DNA of 64,000 nt, taken from the NCBI RefSeq assembly GCF_014212175.1, contig NZ_JACJVR010000073.1, positions 59,750 to 123,749 of the forward strand. Reading direction: 5' to 3'. The notes beneath the pieces were generated by a model. The model ran no database searches. It worked only from the letters and a program-made list of their open reading frames with translations, and was not told where the DNA came from. The stretch comes from Cohnella xylanilytica. Lineage in GTDB: Bacteria; Bacillota; Bacilli; Paenibacillales; Paenibacillaceae. Numbering within the stretch: the stretch's first letter is position 1; each line of letters opens with the position of its first letter. Positions 36,101 to 43,509 of this stretch are shown one piece after another. The position numbers and the translations under genes were made by a program.

Positions 36101-37730
36101 GGGCCGGCTTGATCTCGTCGTACGGATGATAGTCGTCGTAGACGTTCAGCTTGACCGGGGCTTGTCCGATGACGTTGCCGCTCTTGCCGGAGACGGCCAG
36201 GTCGTACGTTCCGAGCAGCGCGGGGTAGCGGGCGCGGTTGCCCGACAGGTTCGTCGTGTCGAACACGAGATCGAACGTCAGCTTCGCCTTCAGCTTGCCG
36301 TCTTCGACGACGGGCGTTCCTTCAAGCTTGATGAACGGATCTCCGTTGAAGCCTCCGTTCTTGAACTTCTTCCATTCGGACAGCTCCTTGCCGCCGAACG
36401 TCCACTTCAGGTCGCCGACGGCCGACGTGCTCGGCATGTCGAACTCCACGTCGATCGTGCGCTTCTCCGTGATCGACGCCTTGTTGCTGCTCAGCGTCAG
36501 CGTCTGCGGAGCCGGTTCGGCGATCTCGAGCAGGAGGGTCGAGAGCAGCGTCGAGAACGTGCTCAGATGCTCTTCGATGCGGCCGGGGTAGTTCTGCGAG
36601 ATGTAGTCGAGCGTGTCCTTCGGCGTATGCCAGATCTCGCCGTCCTTCTCGGTCTGGGTGTATCCGTCCATGTCGCCGAGCGTCCAGTTGGTCGCCTCCA
36701 GGTAACCGTACGGAATGCCGGCCGCCTTGAACGGGGCGTGGTCGCTCCAGTCCCCGGTCGTGCCCGCGGGGTATTCCGGGTTCAACCCTTGCTGCGTGGT
36801 CACGTTAAGCTTCAGACGCTCCGCGATGTCGAGCCCGAGCTCGCGTACGAAGCCTTCGTAGCCCGCGCTGCCGTAGATATGCATGTTGTCGCCGGCCGCG
36901 AGGCTGTCGAGATTGATCATCGCGACAGCGTTCTTGATCTCTTCGGGCGTCATCTTGGAGACGAAGTCCTTCGAGCCTCGAAGACCCGCTTCTTCGCCTC
37001 CGAAGGCGATGAACTTGATCGTGTACGGGACGTCGGCCTTGGCGACCGTCTTGGCCGCCTCCAGCATGACGCCGACGCCGGACGCGTTGTCGTCCGTGCC
37101 TTTGCCCGCGCTGACGGAGTCGTAGTGGGCGCCGACATAGACGACCCGGGAGGATTTGCCTTGCTTGGTCGCGACGACGTTCTGCGAGTTGATCGTCGTG
37201 CCCGAGCGAGTGTAGCTGAACGGAAGCTTCGCCGTCGCCAGCCCCATGTCCTTGAAGGCGGACTCGATGTAGGCGGCGGCCTGTGCTTCCTGCTCGCTTC
37301 CTACCACTCTCGTGCCGATCGTGGAGGATAAGTAGGTCATGTATTGATAGGCCGCGTAGCCCGCCTCGCCTTCCTTCAGCGCGGCCGCGGCGGCGTCGAA
37401 GGGCTGCGGCGATTCCGCGGGCGTCTCCGTCGGAGCCGGCTCCTCCGAGGGGGCCGGGGATGCCGGCGGGGTCGGCTCGGCGGAGGGAGCGGGTTCGACG
37501 GACGGGGACGGTTCGGCGGTGGGCGTCGGTTCCGCCGATGGCGTCGGCTCCGGATCGGCCGAAGGCGATGGCGCGGGATCGGCGGACGGCGCCGGGGACT
37601 CGTCCGATACGACGACCGGGTCGCCGGTCGGCGCCTCCCTCGCCCAAGCGCTCGGCAGCGCGGCCGACAAGACAAGGGATAGAACCAGGAATAAGGATAA
37701 TAGCCGTTTGTTTAATCTCTTTCTCTGCAT
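33132..37730 (-). CDS. Surface-anchored M28 aminopeptidase / M14 carboxypeptidase fusion with SLH domains
   Basis: Secreted 1532-residue protein. Signal peptide (residues 1-30, ending PSAWA), then a Pro/Ser/Glu repeat linker to about 110. Residues 115-430 form an M28 zinc aminopeptidase: GAHYDSVSAG (His near 200), DDNASGVG, FGGEEAGLRGS (Glu-Glu near 247), INLDSLA and WSDHAPF. Residues 560-850 form an M14 metallocarboxypeptidase: NNIHPDEAPG (His near 621), ENPDGRYLNTR, FDLNRDNS, FLDFHGFVG and IEIPELNQD. After a further region and a PTEPTTPT linker, about residue 1345 onward holds SLH repeats (TRAEF, TREEM, TRAEA motifs) for attachment to the cell-wall secondary polymer. Both ends of peptides could thus be trimmed by one protein. 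GGGAGGAG precedes the ATG. A GntR-like operator lies 134 bp upstream. Confidence 0.93.
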   Translation of the reverse strand: MQRKRLNKRLLSLFLVLSLVLSAALPSAWAREAPTGDPVVVSDESPAPSADPAPSPSADPEPTPSAEPTPTAEPSPSVEPAPSAEPTPPASPAPSEEPAPTETPAESPQPFDAAAAALKEGEAGYAAYQYMTYLSSTIGTRVVGSEQEAQAAAYIESAFKDMGLATAKLPFSYTRSGTTINSQNVVATKQGKSSRVVYVGAHYDSVSAGKGTDDNASGVGVMLEAAKTVAKADVPYTIKFIAFGGEEAGLRGSKDFVSKMTPEEIKNAVAMINLDSLAAGDNMHIYGSAGYEGFVRELGLDIAERLKLNVTTQQGLNPEYPAGTTGDWSDHAPFKAAGIPYGYLEATNWTLGDMDGYTQTEKDGEIWHTPKDTLDYISQNYPGRIEEHLSTFSTLLSTLLLEIAEPAPQTLTLSSNKASITEKRTIDVEFDMPSTSAVGDLKWTFGGKELSEWKKFKNGGFNGDPFIKLEGTPVVEDGKLKAKLTFDLVFDTTNLSGNRARYPALLGTYDLAVSGKSGNVIGQAPVKLNVYDDYHPYDEIKPALDEIMASPDKKNRYIETKVIGKSVQDRDILFSIVAKDQKAVDDYLNKTLPAMMNDPEGLQKQIEAGTLKDYKVPIWINNIHPDEAPGVDAIINIFRSLATQNTVTYQTTDDKGAEQTITLDIDKALDNVIFLLNYTENPDGRYLNTRANSLGFDLNRDNSYQTQPETQQVMGELAKWMPTSFLDFHGFVGQFLIEPCTPPHDPNFEYDLLIDNMVEQATLMGRAGVANTKYDVFHIPYVEAKKSAEDPNYKPIANATGWDDASPAYTAVFAMHHGALGHTIEIPELNQDSTNALYYTALAATKYLADNKDRLFLNQLEIYKRGMDNEDNRAVDKYLVNAKYEVIGRPRGGNENFFPEYYALPVDNALQKNPDAAYQMVKYLLHNGVKVERTKTSVKVGDTTYPKGTFVVNMHQASRGFANLVLYDGFNVSDFEEMYSDIIQSFPEMRGFDSYEIRTAGAFKNKTNVYTSENEMTIPGTTVPGSSYEYVIRNNGNAAVQAVNELIGAGKKVTLLANGGGTGTSVYEKGDFLVSYSNLKTVKDKYLLKVVPFPAAGDKTGKVLKPAVVGATAKSNPEFVLKQLGFQVTNDLAAAEVLLNAGSADLIKTKPYIGFGRTGMSLFKSAGVAPGFDYKAENAYEGLYRAVFDQDSAITAPYEAEDYLYTNTGSYITAVPEGAKVVATIKDAADFFVAGWWPTHAAAQGKTAGFTYAKDGVNATIFASDSFNKDHPQAQFRLMAEAVYAASAPAAEGSMDDGPRTRPPVSSPGSGTVDTPTEPTTPTEPTTPTAPTEPTTPTSPTDPTTPAVVPDFKDLGQARWAVDAIKSLAAKGVVTGVSEDSFAPAKQVTRAEFLAMLVRAFGLLDSQASASFSDVPSGSWSYPFVATAVKLNLAQGTGGGKFDPSRPITREEMAVMAANALKLVKGKQAADVEAALKKFKDSANFASYSKDAIALLTEEGVVSGVSADVFLPKGVATRAEAAVIVFKLLGVE

Positions 37731-38114
37731 GTTTCTCCTCCCGCTTCCGATAGGATGTTGACGATAGACCTAGCGATCTTCAAGCAGCCGAAAAACGAAC
37801 TCTATCCAATCACGTCATCCGCCATCCCTCCCGGTAGGAGAATCGATTGCAGTCAGCATGTTCTGTATACAATATACATAACACAATATTTGAAATACGT
37901 AAGGAATTATAACACCATTATTCGTGTACAACAATGATATTTTACATATTTCTAACATTATTTTGGGTCGTTAATCCTTGATAACGCTAGAAAAGAGCTG
38001 AAAGTTAAGGCGGATAAGGATCTACATTTAGGGGTATGAATGTTTTATGTAATTTAATATTACATAGTTGTGGTTTGGAAGGGGGCGGAGCCGATCGAAA
38101 AGTCCATAAATATA
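37731..38114. promoter_or_regulatory. AT-rich regulatory region before the surface peptidase
   Basis: A gene-free stretch, much more AT-rich than its surroundings. It holds TGTATACAATATAC at 37864-37877, identical to the site at 40606-40619, and several TATAAT-like hexamers (AATTATAAC near 37908, TAATATTACAT near 38055). No ORF with a ribosome site is seen. The peptidase promoter must lie here but its exact position is not clear. Confidence 0.55.
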
Positions 38115-38144
38115 GGCGGCCGATCCGCTAAAGGACCGGCCGCC
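38115..38144 (-). terminator. Intrinsic terminator of the rocD-rocF operon
   Basis: Minus strand: perfect stem GGCGGCCG / CGGCCGCC with a 14-nt loop followed by TATATTTAT. It begins 18 bp after the arginase stop codon. Confidence 0.8.
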
Positions 38145-38162
38145 GAATAGGATGAGTGCTTA

Positions 38163-39104
38163 TTACAAAATTCGTTTGCCCAGCATCGAAGCCGCCAGCT
38201 CGACCGCGTGGCGCGCGGTGCGCCGGTCGTAGTCGAGAACCCCGTTCACTTCCACGATGTCCGCGGACGTGAGCAGTCCGGACTCCGCCAGCAGCTCCAT
38301 CGCGAAGTGCGCCTCGCGGTAGCTCACGCCTCCCGGCACCGGAGTTCCGACCCCCGCCGCTTCGAGCGGATCGAGCGCGTCGAGGTCCAGGCTGAGATGA
38401 ACGCCGTCCGTCCCTTGCCCGGCGATCGCGATCGCCCTCTCCATGACCGTCTTCATGCCCAGCTTGTCGATGTCGTGCATCGTGAAGCAGGCGATCCCCT
38501 CCGAGCGGATCAGCTCCTTCTCGCCGGGGTCGATGTCCCGCACGCCGACGAGGACCAGCCTCTCCTTGCGGATGAGCGACGCCCCCGGAATGTCCGTCAG
38601 CTTGAACCTCGCCCGGCCGAGCGCGACGGCCAGCGGGATGCCGTGGGCGTTGCCGGAAGGAGAGGTCTCCTCCGTGTTCAGGTCGGCGTGCGCGTCGAAC
38701 CAGATGACGCCCAGGTTGCGGTAGTGGGCGGTGAGCCCGGCGAGCGAACCGATCGCCACGCTATGGTCGCCCCCGAGCACGAGCGGGAAGAAGCCGGATT
38801 CGACGGCGCGCGAGACGTGCTCGCTCACGAGGCGGCCCATCTCCCGCACCTCGGCGAAGTACTTGATCCGGCCGTCCGCCGTCCCTCCGGCGGGATGCTT
38901 CGTGCAATCCACCTCGCTGTCGCCGACGACCTCCACGCCGATCCCCTTGAGCTGGCTGAGCAGCCCGGCCCGCATGATGCTCTCCGGCCCGAGCTCCGTT
39001 CCCGCGCGGCCGCAGCCCAGCCAGAAAGGAACGCGAATGAGCCGAACCTTCTTGTTGACCTCCGTCTCCCACATCTCCATCGGCATCGCGGCATCCCGCA
39101 TCAT
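38163..39104 (-). CDS. rocF: Arginase
   Basis: Hydrolyses L-arginine to ornithine and urea in the cytoplasm. The binuclear manganese site is complete: [18 protein letters not shown] and SLDLDALDP, plus the C-terminal VEVNGVLDY region (family usually VEVNP). Length 313, slightly longer than the roughly 300 of Bacillus RocF. The ATG at 39104 is preceded by GGGAGGGG and overlaps the stop of rocD as ATGA, so the two are coupled. Substrate specificity for arginine rather than agmatine or formiminoglutamate is supported by the RocD partner. Probably controlled by the GntR regulator at 41066. Confidence 0.94.
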   Translation of the reverse strand: MMRDAAMPMEMWETEVNKKVRLIRVPFWLGCGRAGTELGPESIMRAGLLSQLKGIGVEVVGDSEVDCTKHPAGGTADGRIKYFAEVREMGRLVSEHVSRAVESGFFPLVLGGDHSVAIGSLAGLTAHYRNLGVIWFDAHADLNTEETSPSGNAHGIPLAVALGRARFKLTDIPGASLIRKERLVLVGVRDIDPGEKELIRSEGIACFTMHDIDKLGMKTVMERAIAIAGQGTDGVHLSLDLDALDPLEAAGVGTPVPGGVSYREAHFAMELLAESGLLTSADIVEVNGVLDYDRRTARHAVELAASMLGKRIL

Positions 39105-40300
39105 CGATCCCCTCCCAATACGTCTTCGATCCGTCCCATAGCCCAGTCGAGTTCTTCCTCCGAGATGATTAGCGGCGGCGCGAACCGGATCGTCGTCTCG
39201 TGCGTCTCCTTGCACAGCAGCCCCCGCTCCATCAATCGCTCGCAGAACGGTCGGGCGTCCCGGTCCAGCTCCACCCCGACGAACAATCCCCGGCCGCGCA
39301 CTTCGCGAATATAGGGACTGCGAATCGCCTTCAGCCGATCGATCAGATACCGGCCCAGCCGGTCGGACCGCTCCGCCAGGTCCTCCTCCTCCAACGCTTC
39401 CAGCGCGGCGACGGCCACGGCGCACGCCAGCGGGTTGCCGCCGAACGTCGACCCGTGCGAGCCCGGCTCGAACACGCCGAGCACCTCCTCGTCCGCGGCC
39501 ACCGCCGAGATCGGGAGGACGCCTCCGCCGAGCGCCTTGCCCATGACGAGCACGTCCGGCCTCACTCCTTCCCAGTCGCATGCGAAGCGGCGTCCGCTCC
39601 GGCCGAAGCCGGTCTGGATCTCGTCGGCGACGAACAGGACGTTATGCTTCGCGCACAGCTCCTTCGCGGCCGCCAGGTAGCCCGCAGGCGGAATGACGAT
39701 GCCGGCCTCCCCTTGGATCGGTTCGACGAGGAAGGCGGCCGTGTTCGGCCCGATGGCGTTCTCCAGCGCCGCGAGGTCGCCGTACGGTACGATTCGGAAG
39801 CCCGGCGTGAACGGCCCGAAGTCCCGCTTGTACTCTTCCGACGAGGAAAAGGACGTGACCGTGATCGTCCGGCCGTGGAAATTGCCCGCGCAAACGATGA
39901 CTTCGGCTTCGCCCGGAGCGACGCCCTTGCGGCGGTACGCCCACCGCCGGACCGCCTTGACGGCCGTCTCCACCGCTTCGGCTCCCGTGTTCATCGCCAG
40001 AATCTTCGGCTTGCCCGTATATGCCGACAGCTTCTCGTAGAACAGCCCGAGCGCTTCGGAATGGAACGCCCGGGACGCGAGCGTCACCCGGTCGGCCTGA
40101 TCCTTCAGAGCCCGGATAATCTTCGGATGGCGGTGTCCGTGGTTCAGGGCCGAATAGGCGCTGAGCATGTCCATGTAGCGGTTGCCTTCGGGATCTTCCA
40201 CCCAGACGCCTTCCGCCTTGGAGACGACGATCGGAAGCGGGCGGTAATTGCGCGCGCCGATCCGATCCGACACTTCGATCAACGCTTCGGAGCTCCTCAT
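39101..40300 (-). CDS. rocD: Ornithine aminotransferase
   Basis: PLP enzyme converting ornithine and 2-oxoglutarate to glutamate-5-semialdehyde and glutamate, the step after arginase. Family landmarks: [64 protein letters not shown] and the PLP Lys in [22 protein letters not shown] also matches. Length 399 is typical. The ATG at 40300 follows GGAGG at 9 nt. The operator-like TTGTATACAA lies just upstream within the leader (40324-40346). No rocA or rocABC transport genes are nearby, so the semialdehyde must be oxidised by an enzyme encoded elsewhere. Confidence 0.95.
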   Translation of the reverse strand: MRSSEALIEVSDRIGARNYRPLPIVVSKAEGVWVEDPEGNRYMDMLSAYSALNHGHRHPKIIRALKDQADRVTLASRAFHSEALGLFYEKLSAYTGKPKILAMNTGAEAVETAVKAVRRWAYRRKGVAPGEAEVIVCAGNFHGRTITVTSFSSSEEYKRDFGPFTPGFRIVPYGDLAALENAIGPNTAAFLVEPIQGEAGIVIPPAGYLAAAKELCAKHNVLFVADEIQTGFGRSGRRFACDWEGVRPDVLVMGKALGGGVLPISAVAADEEVLGVFEPGSHGSTFGGNPLACAVAVAALEALEEEDLAERSDRLGRYLIDRLKAIRSPYIREVRGRGLFVGVELDRDARPFCERLMERGLLCKETHETTIRFAPPLIISEEELDWAMGRIEDVLGGDR

Positions 40301-40323
40301 GGCAGTCGCCCTCCGTTTCAAAT

Positions 40324-40346
40324 TTGTATACAAAATACAATATACA
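40324..40346. promoter_or_regulatory. GntR-like operator in the rocD leader
   Basis: TTGTATACAA immediately followed by AATACAATATACA, 24-46 bp before the rocD start. The palindromic core equals that of the known B. subtilis GntR operator, and TATACAATATAC-like sequence recurs at 37864 and 40606. It overlaps the probable -10 region of rocD, which fits repression. Confidence 0.6.
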
Positions 40347-40605
40347 TAAAACCGTATAAAAATGTCCTGATTCATAGCCGAGTTCGCTACGGAAGCAGGA
40401 TCGATTGAAGCCGGTATGCATAATGGACGAATTCTCGTTCGGCATCTCCCTCGGCCTCGGCGGCGGCTGCAGGCAACCCATCCCGGCAAGTCCGACATGA
40501 GGAGTTAGCGGCGAAGACCTCCCGCCCTACATTCTATGCGATCGCGGCATATTTGCTGCCATCGCCGGGCGCTCGTCCAAGCCCGAAACGTAATGAAGCA
40601 AAATT
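40347..40605. other. Intergenic stretch without recognisable features
   Basis: Non-coding between the rocD leader and the second operator. No ORF with a ribosome site, hairpin or repeat was seen, apart from the presumed upstream promoter elements of rocD. Confidence 0.5.
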
Positions 40606-40619
40606 TGTATACAATATAC
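40606..40619. promoter_or_regulatory. Second GntR-like operator
   Basis: TGTATACAATATAC, a 14-bp exact copy of the site at 37864-37877 and preceded by an extra T giving the palindrome TTGTATACAA. It is 306 bp upstream of rocD and 446 bp upstream of gntR, so it could allow looping or autoregulation. Confidence 0.6.
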
Positions 40620-40690
40620 GTTTCATTTGGACCTTTATCATACCTTATAGTTGCGGGTTATTTCAACCTAATCATCGCCTGTCCTAGCTT

Positions 40691-40850
40691 GTCATAGCCC
40701 AAACTTGCCCAAACTTGCCCATCCATGCCCCTCTATACCCATCATTGCCCCTACTTGCCCCTGCTTGGCTCTGCTTGGCTCTGCTTGCCCCTACTTGCCC
40801 CTGCTTGGCTCTGCCTGCCTCACTTGCCCCTGCTTGGCCACGCTCGCCCA
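40691..40850. repeat. 10-bp imperfect tandem repeat, about 16 units
   Basis: Consensus CTGCTTGCCC / CTGCTTGGCT repeated in strict 10-bp register (for example AAACTTGCCC twice, CTACTTGCCC twice, CTGCTTGGCT three times), with a 1-bp slip near 40820. A period of 10 is not a multiple of three, so it is unlikely to be coding. It matches one DNA helical turn and lies just upstream of the gntR promoter. Confidence 0.8.
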
Positions 40851-40896
40851 TGTCACTATTTATAACGCACATAGCGCTTCCGAAGGCAACTCCTTA

Positions 40897-40925
40897 TTGA
40901 AGGAATCCGCTGCCAATGTTAATAT
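40897..40925 (+). promoter_or_regulatory. Sigma-A promoter of the GntR gene
   Basis: TTGAAG, a 17-nt spacer, then TAATAT, 141 bp before the TTG start at 41066. The intervening leader has no ORF with a ribosome site. Confidence 0.6.
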
Positions 40926-41065
40926 TATTAATGAATTTTCACTCCTCCGGCGCCAAGCATCGCTCCGGCCGCAGCATGAATCCGGCATCCGAGAGAGCCG
41001 GACATGCCGTTGCAGTTTGCGTGCCACCATGGAAGAATCGAACGGAACGAAGAGGAGGGGCGCCG

Positions 41066-41710
41066 TTGGAAGCACCTAGATACCAGTCTCTTAAAGACCA
41101 TGTCTATAACCATATCGTTCAGAAGATCCAGGACGGGGCGCTTCTGCCCAATCAGAAGATCAACGAAGCCGAGATCTGCAAGACGCTGGACATCAGCCGC
41201 ACGCCGACCCGGGAAGCGCTGTTCCAGCTGACGAACGACAATCTGCTGGAGTACATCCCGAGGCGCGGCTTCATCGTGAAGCCTCTCGACGCCAAGAAGA
41301 AGCTGGACGTCTCCCAGGTCATCGGCGCGCTGGACGCGCTCGCCGCGTCGCTGGCGATCGACCTGCTGGGCGAAGAGCATCTGCGCGAGATGAAGGACAT
41401 CGCCGACAAGATCGACCGGGACATCGGCCGGCGGGACTTCTCCGAGTATTACAACGACCAATACCGGTTCCACGAGGTCTACACCCTCCGCTGCAACAAC
41501 CCGACCTTGATCGATTCCATCCATCTTCTGAAGAACAGCTTCATCCGCCAATCCTATCTGAGCGAAGACAAGGAGAAGATGGGCCGGGTGCTCCAGGAGG
41601 TCAACAACGAGCACCATCAGATCATCGATTGCTTCCGGCGCAAGGACAAGGAGCGCCTGGACTCGCTGCTGAAGTACCATTGGAGAATCATCGACTCGGA
41701 GATGCTGTAA
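41066..41710 (+). CDS. GntR-family regulator with FCD ligand domain
   Basis: DNA-binding regulator of the FadR subfamily, 214 residues. N-terminal winged helix: SLKDHVYNHIVQKIQDGALL, NEAEICKTLDISRTPTREAL, YIPRRGFIVKPL; then an all-helical FCD domain with likely metal-binding His residues (YRFHEVYTLR, NNEHHQII, KYHWRIID). It starts with TTG preceded by AGAGGAGGGG; the reading frame extends upstream but without a ribosome site. It is divergent from rocD/rocF and is followed by a strong terminator. GntR-type palindromes near rocD and before the surface peptidase suggest that it represses both in the absence of an amino-acid-derived signal. The effector is unknown. Confidence 0.92.
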   Translation: MEAPRYQSLKDHVYNHIVQKIQDGALLPNQKINEAEICKTLDISRTPTREALFQLTNDNLLEYIPRRGFIVKPLDAKKKLDVSQVIGALDALAASLAIDLLGEEHLREMKDIADKIDRDIGRRDFSEYYNDQYRFHEVYTLRCNNPTLIDSIHLLKNSFIRQSYLSEDKEKMGRVLQEVNNEHHQIIDCFRRKDKERLDSLLKYHWRIIDSEML

Positions 41711-41740
41711 CTTGCGCGGCGCCTTGATCGCCGCCGAACG

Positions 41741-41788
41741 AAGAGATGCCCCCGTCGCCGCGACGGAGGCATCTCTTTTCGTTTTTTG
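41741..41788 (+). terminator. Intrinsic terminator of the GntR gene
   Basis: Stem AAGAGATGCC...GGCATCTCTT with inner CCGTCG/CGACGG, followed by TTTTCGTTTTTT. It lies between convergent genes and may also slow transcription arriving from the binding-protein gene at 41803. Confidence 0.9.
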
Positions 41789-41802
41789 ATCCCAGCGCCC
41801 GA

Positions 41803-43329
41803 TTACTTGCCGTTGGCCGCGGCCCAAGCGTCGAGCTGCTTCTGCTTCTCGGCGATGATCTTCTCGAGACCGGCCGCCTTCAGCTTCGAGACGAACTCGG
41901 GCAGCAGCGCCGGATCGAGGCTTCCGGATTCCAGGCCGACCTTGTATTGGTTCAGCACGTTCGTCGCGGCGGCGATCTCGGTCTTGACCGGGGTGGCGTC
42001 GAAGGAGAAGCCGAGCGCCTTCGAGAACTTGGCGGACTTGTTGAATTCCTTCATCTGATCCCAGATGTCCGGATCGATGCCTTCCCAGACGAGGGCCAGC
42101 GAGTTGTTGCCGACTTCCCACTGGTTGAACACCCAGCCGCTCGTCACGCCGTCCGGCGTCTTGATCTGGCCGCTGTCGGTCTTCACGTAATGCTTGCCTT
42201 CGATGCCGTTGGACAGCAGATTGACGACGTCCTTGTCCGTATACATCAAGTTCATGAGCTGCATCGCCCGATCCGCGTCCCGGGTGTTCCTCGGGATGGA
42301 CAGCATGAAGCTCGTGGCCGAAGTGGACACCGAGATCGGCGGAGTCAAGCGGGCGGCGACCATCTCGTAGCCGTCCAATCCCGATTCTTGGGTCTCGAAG
42401 CCGGGCTTCATGTTGGAGAAGTAGCCGAAGGCCTTGCCCGCCTTCACGAGAGCGTTGTTGCCCTCCTGCGTCGTCGCCGCGTCCTGCATGGTATAGCCCG
42501 CCTGGTACCACTTCCTGGCCAGCGCCAACGCGTCCTTGTATTCCGGAGTCTCGTAAATATTGACGACCTTCAGATCGTTCTTGTCGAGCGACATCACGCC
42601 CAGACCCTCGCCGAGCATATCGAACTTGCTGGCGAGCAGCTCCGATACGATCGTCAGCGTCTGCGATCTCTGCACGATCGGGTTGATGCCCGGCTCGCTC
42701 TCTTTGATTTTCTGGAAGATGGGCTCGAGATCCTCGTAGGTCTTGACCTGGCTCAGATCGATGCCGTACTTGTCCACCAGGTCCTTGCGGGCGATGAAGC
42801 CGTAGTCGGCGGCCGTATCGCGGACGCTGGGGATGCCGTAGATTTTGCCGTTGATTCTCGTGCCGTTCAGGATCGCGGGCTCCATCGTGTTCTTGATCTC
42901 GGGCGCGTGCTTCTCCATCAGCTCGTCGAGAGGCAGCAGCTGGTTCTTGGCGACTTGGGTGCTGTAATTGAACATGGCGGAGGTAACCATAAGATCCAGA
43001 GGTTCGTTGCCCGCCAGAAGCAGGTTCGTCTGCTGCGTCCAGGCGGAGACGTCGATCGGCATCAGCTTGACCGTGGCGTTGATCTTCTCTTTCGTGATTT
43101 TGCTGATCTCGTCTTGAACGGCTTGGACGTCGGTCATCGTGCCGATGCCGAGGAAGGCGACCGTCAGCTGCTCCGTCTTGCCGTTCCCCCCGGAGGAGGC
43201 GGGCGGCGAGGAAGCGGACGAACCTCCCGAACCGGAATCGCCGTTCGAATTGCCGCAAGCTCCGAGCAGGACGGACGAGACGAGCAGCGTGGACAGAGCG
43301 AGCGACGAAGCTTTGAATCTCTTGGCCAT
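41803..43329 (-). CDS. Sugar ABC transporter substrate-binding lipoprotein (YtcQ/DUF3502 type), orphan
   Basis: Third paralogue of the binding lipoproteins at 18189 and 29116. Lipobox LLGAC (Cys25), Gly/Ser-rich spacer, SBP_bac fold (LTVAFLGIGTMTDVQ, LLLAGNEPLDLMVTS, GYFSNMKPGFETQ), DUF3502 end IIAEKQKQLDAWAAANGK; 508 residues. The ATG at 43329 follows GGGGGA at 8 nt. No permease is adjacent; it follows the YesN gene by 180 bp and has its own promoter of the same type as the permease operon at 32586. It probably delivers a different ligand to those permeases, or informs the YesM kinase, by inference. Confidence 0.93.
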   Translation of the reverse strand: MAKRFKASSLALSTLLVSSVLLGACGNSNGDSGSGGSSASSPPASSGGNGKTEQLTVAFLGIGTMTDVQAVQDEISKITKEKINATVKLMPIDVSAWTQQTNLLLAGNEPLDLMVTSAMFNYSTQVAKNQLLPLDELMEKHAPEIKNTMEPAILNGTRINGKIYGIPSVRDTAADYGFIARKDLVDKYGIDLSQVKTYEDLEPIFQKIKESEPGINPIVQRSQTLTIVSELLASKFDMLGEGLGVMSLDKNDLKVVNIYETPEYKDALALARKWYQAGYTMQDAATTQEGNNALVKAGKAFGYFSNMKPGFETQESGLDGYEMVAARLTPPISVSTSATSFMLSIPRNTRDADRAMQLMNLMYTDKDVVNLLSNGIEGKHYVKTDSGQIKTPDGVTSGWVFNQWEVGNNSLALVWEGIDPDIWDQMKEFNKSAKFSKALGFSFDATPVKTEIAAATNVLNQYKVGLESGSLDPALLPEFVSKLKAAGLEKIIAEKQKQLDAWAAANGK

Positions 43330-43383
43330 TGGTTGTTCCCCCATTGCATTGAGATGTGAGCGATCCAGCCGAATTTTCTGATT

Positions 43384-43397
43384 TGTAAGCGTATTCA
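43384..43397. promoter_or_regulatory. cre-like site before the orphan binding protein
   Basis: TGTAAGCGTATTCA (TGAATACGCTTACA on the other strand) matches 13 of 14 positions of the catabolite-responsive element consensus. It lies between the -10 box (43411) and the gene start (43329), a position suited to CcpA roadblock repression. Related motifs: 19761 and 49411. Confidence 0.5.
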
Positions 43398-43410
43398 GTT
43401 GGATGCTCTT

Positions 43411-43475
43411 ATTGTAAGAGGGGCGGACGCCGGGCACCTACCAAAAAAACGACTTTCGGCTTTCGATATTCCGAC
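43411..43475 (-). promoter_or_regulatory. YesN-type activator site and promoter of the orphan binding protein
   Basis: Minus strand: distal box GTCGGAATAT (43466-43475), proximal box starting GTCGTTTTTT (43444-43453) 22 bp apart, GGTAGG, and after 27 nt from the proximal box TACAAT (43411-43416). Spacing to the -10 is identical to the sites at 32622 and 49409. Confidence 0.7.
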
Positions 43476-43509
43476 CACCTTCCGCCTCCGATTCTCGCTC
43501 CTTCCACCC

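Noticed and set aside
33096..37331. A 1411-codon plus-strand frame opposite the surface peptidase
   Set aside because: Antisense shadow with Arg/Val/Asp-rich composition and no ribosome site; the minus strand carries complete peptidase and SLH motifs.
40684..40872. Gene encoding a Gly/Ala/Gln-rich repeated peptide on the minus strand
   Set aside because: It is a by-product of the 10-bp DNA repeat; no ribosome site, and the period is not a multiple of three.
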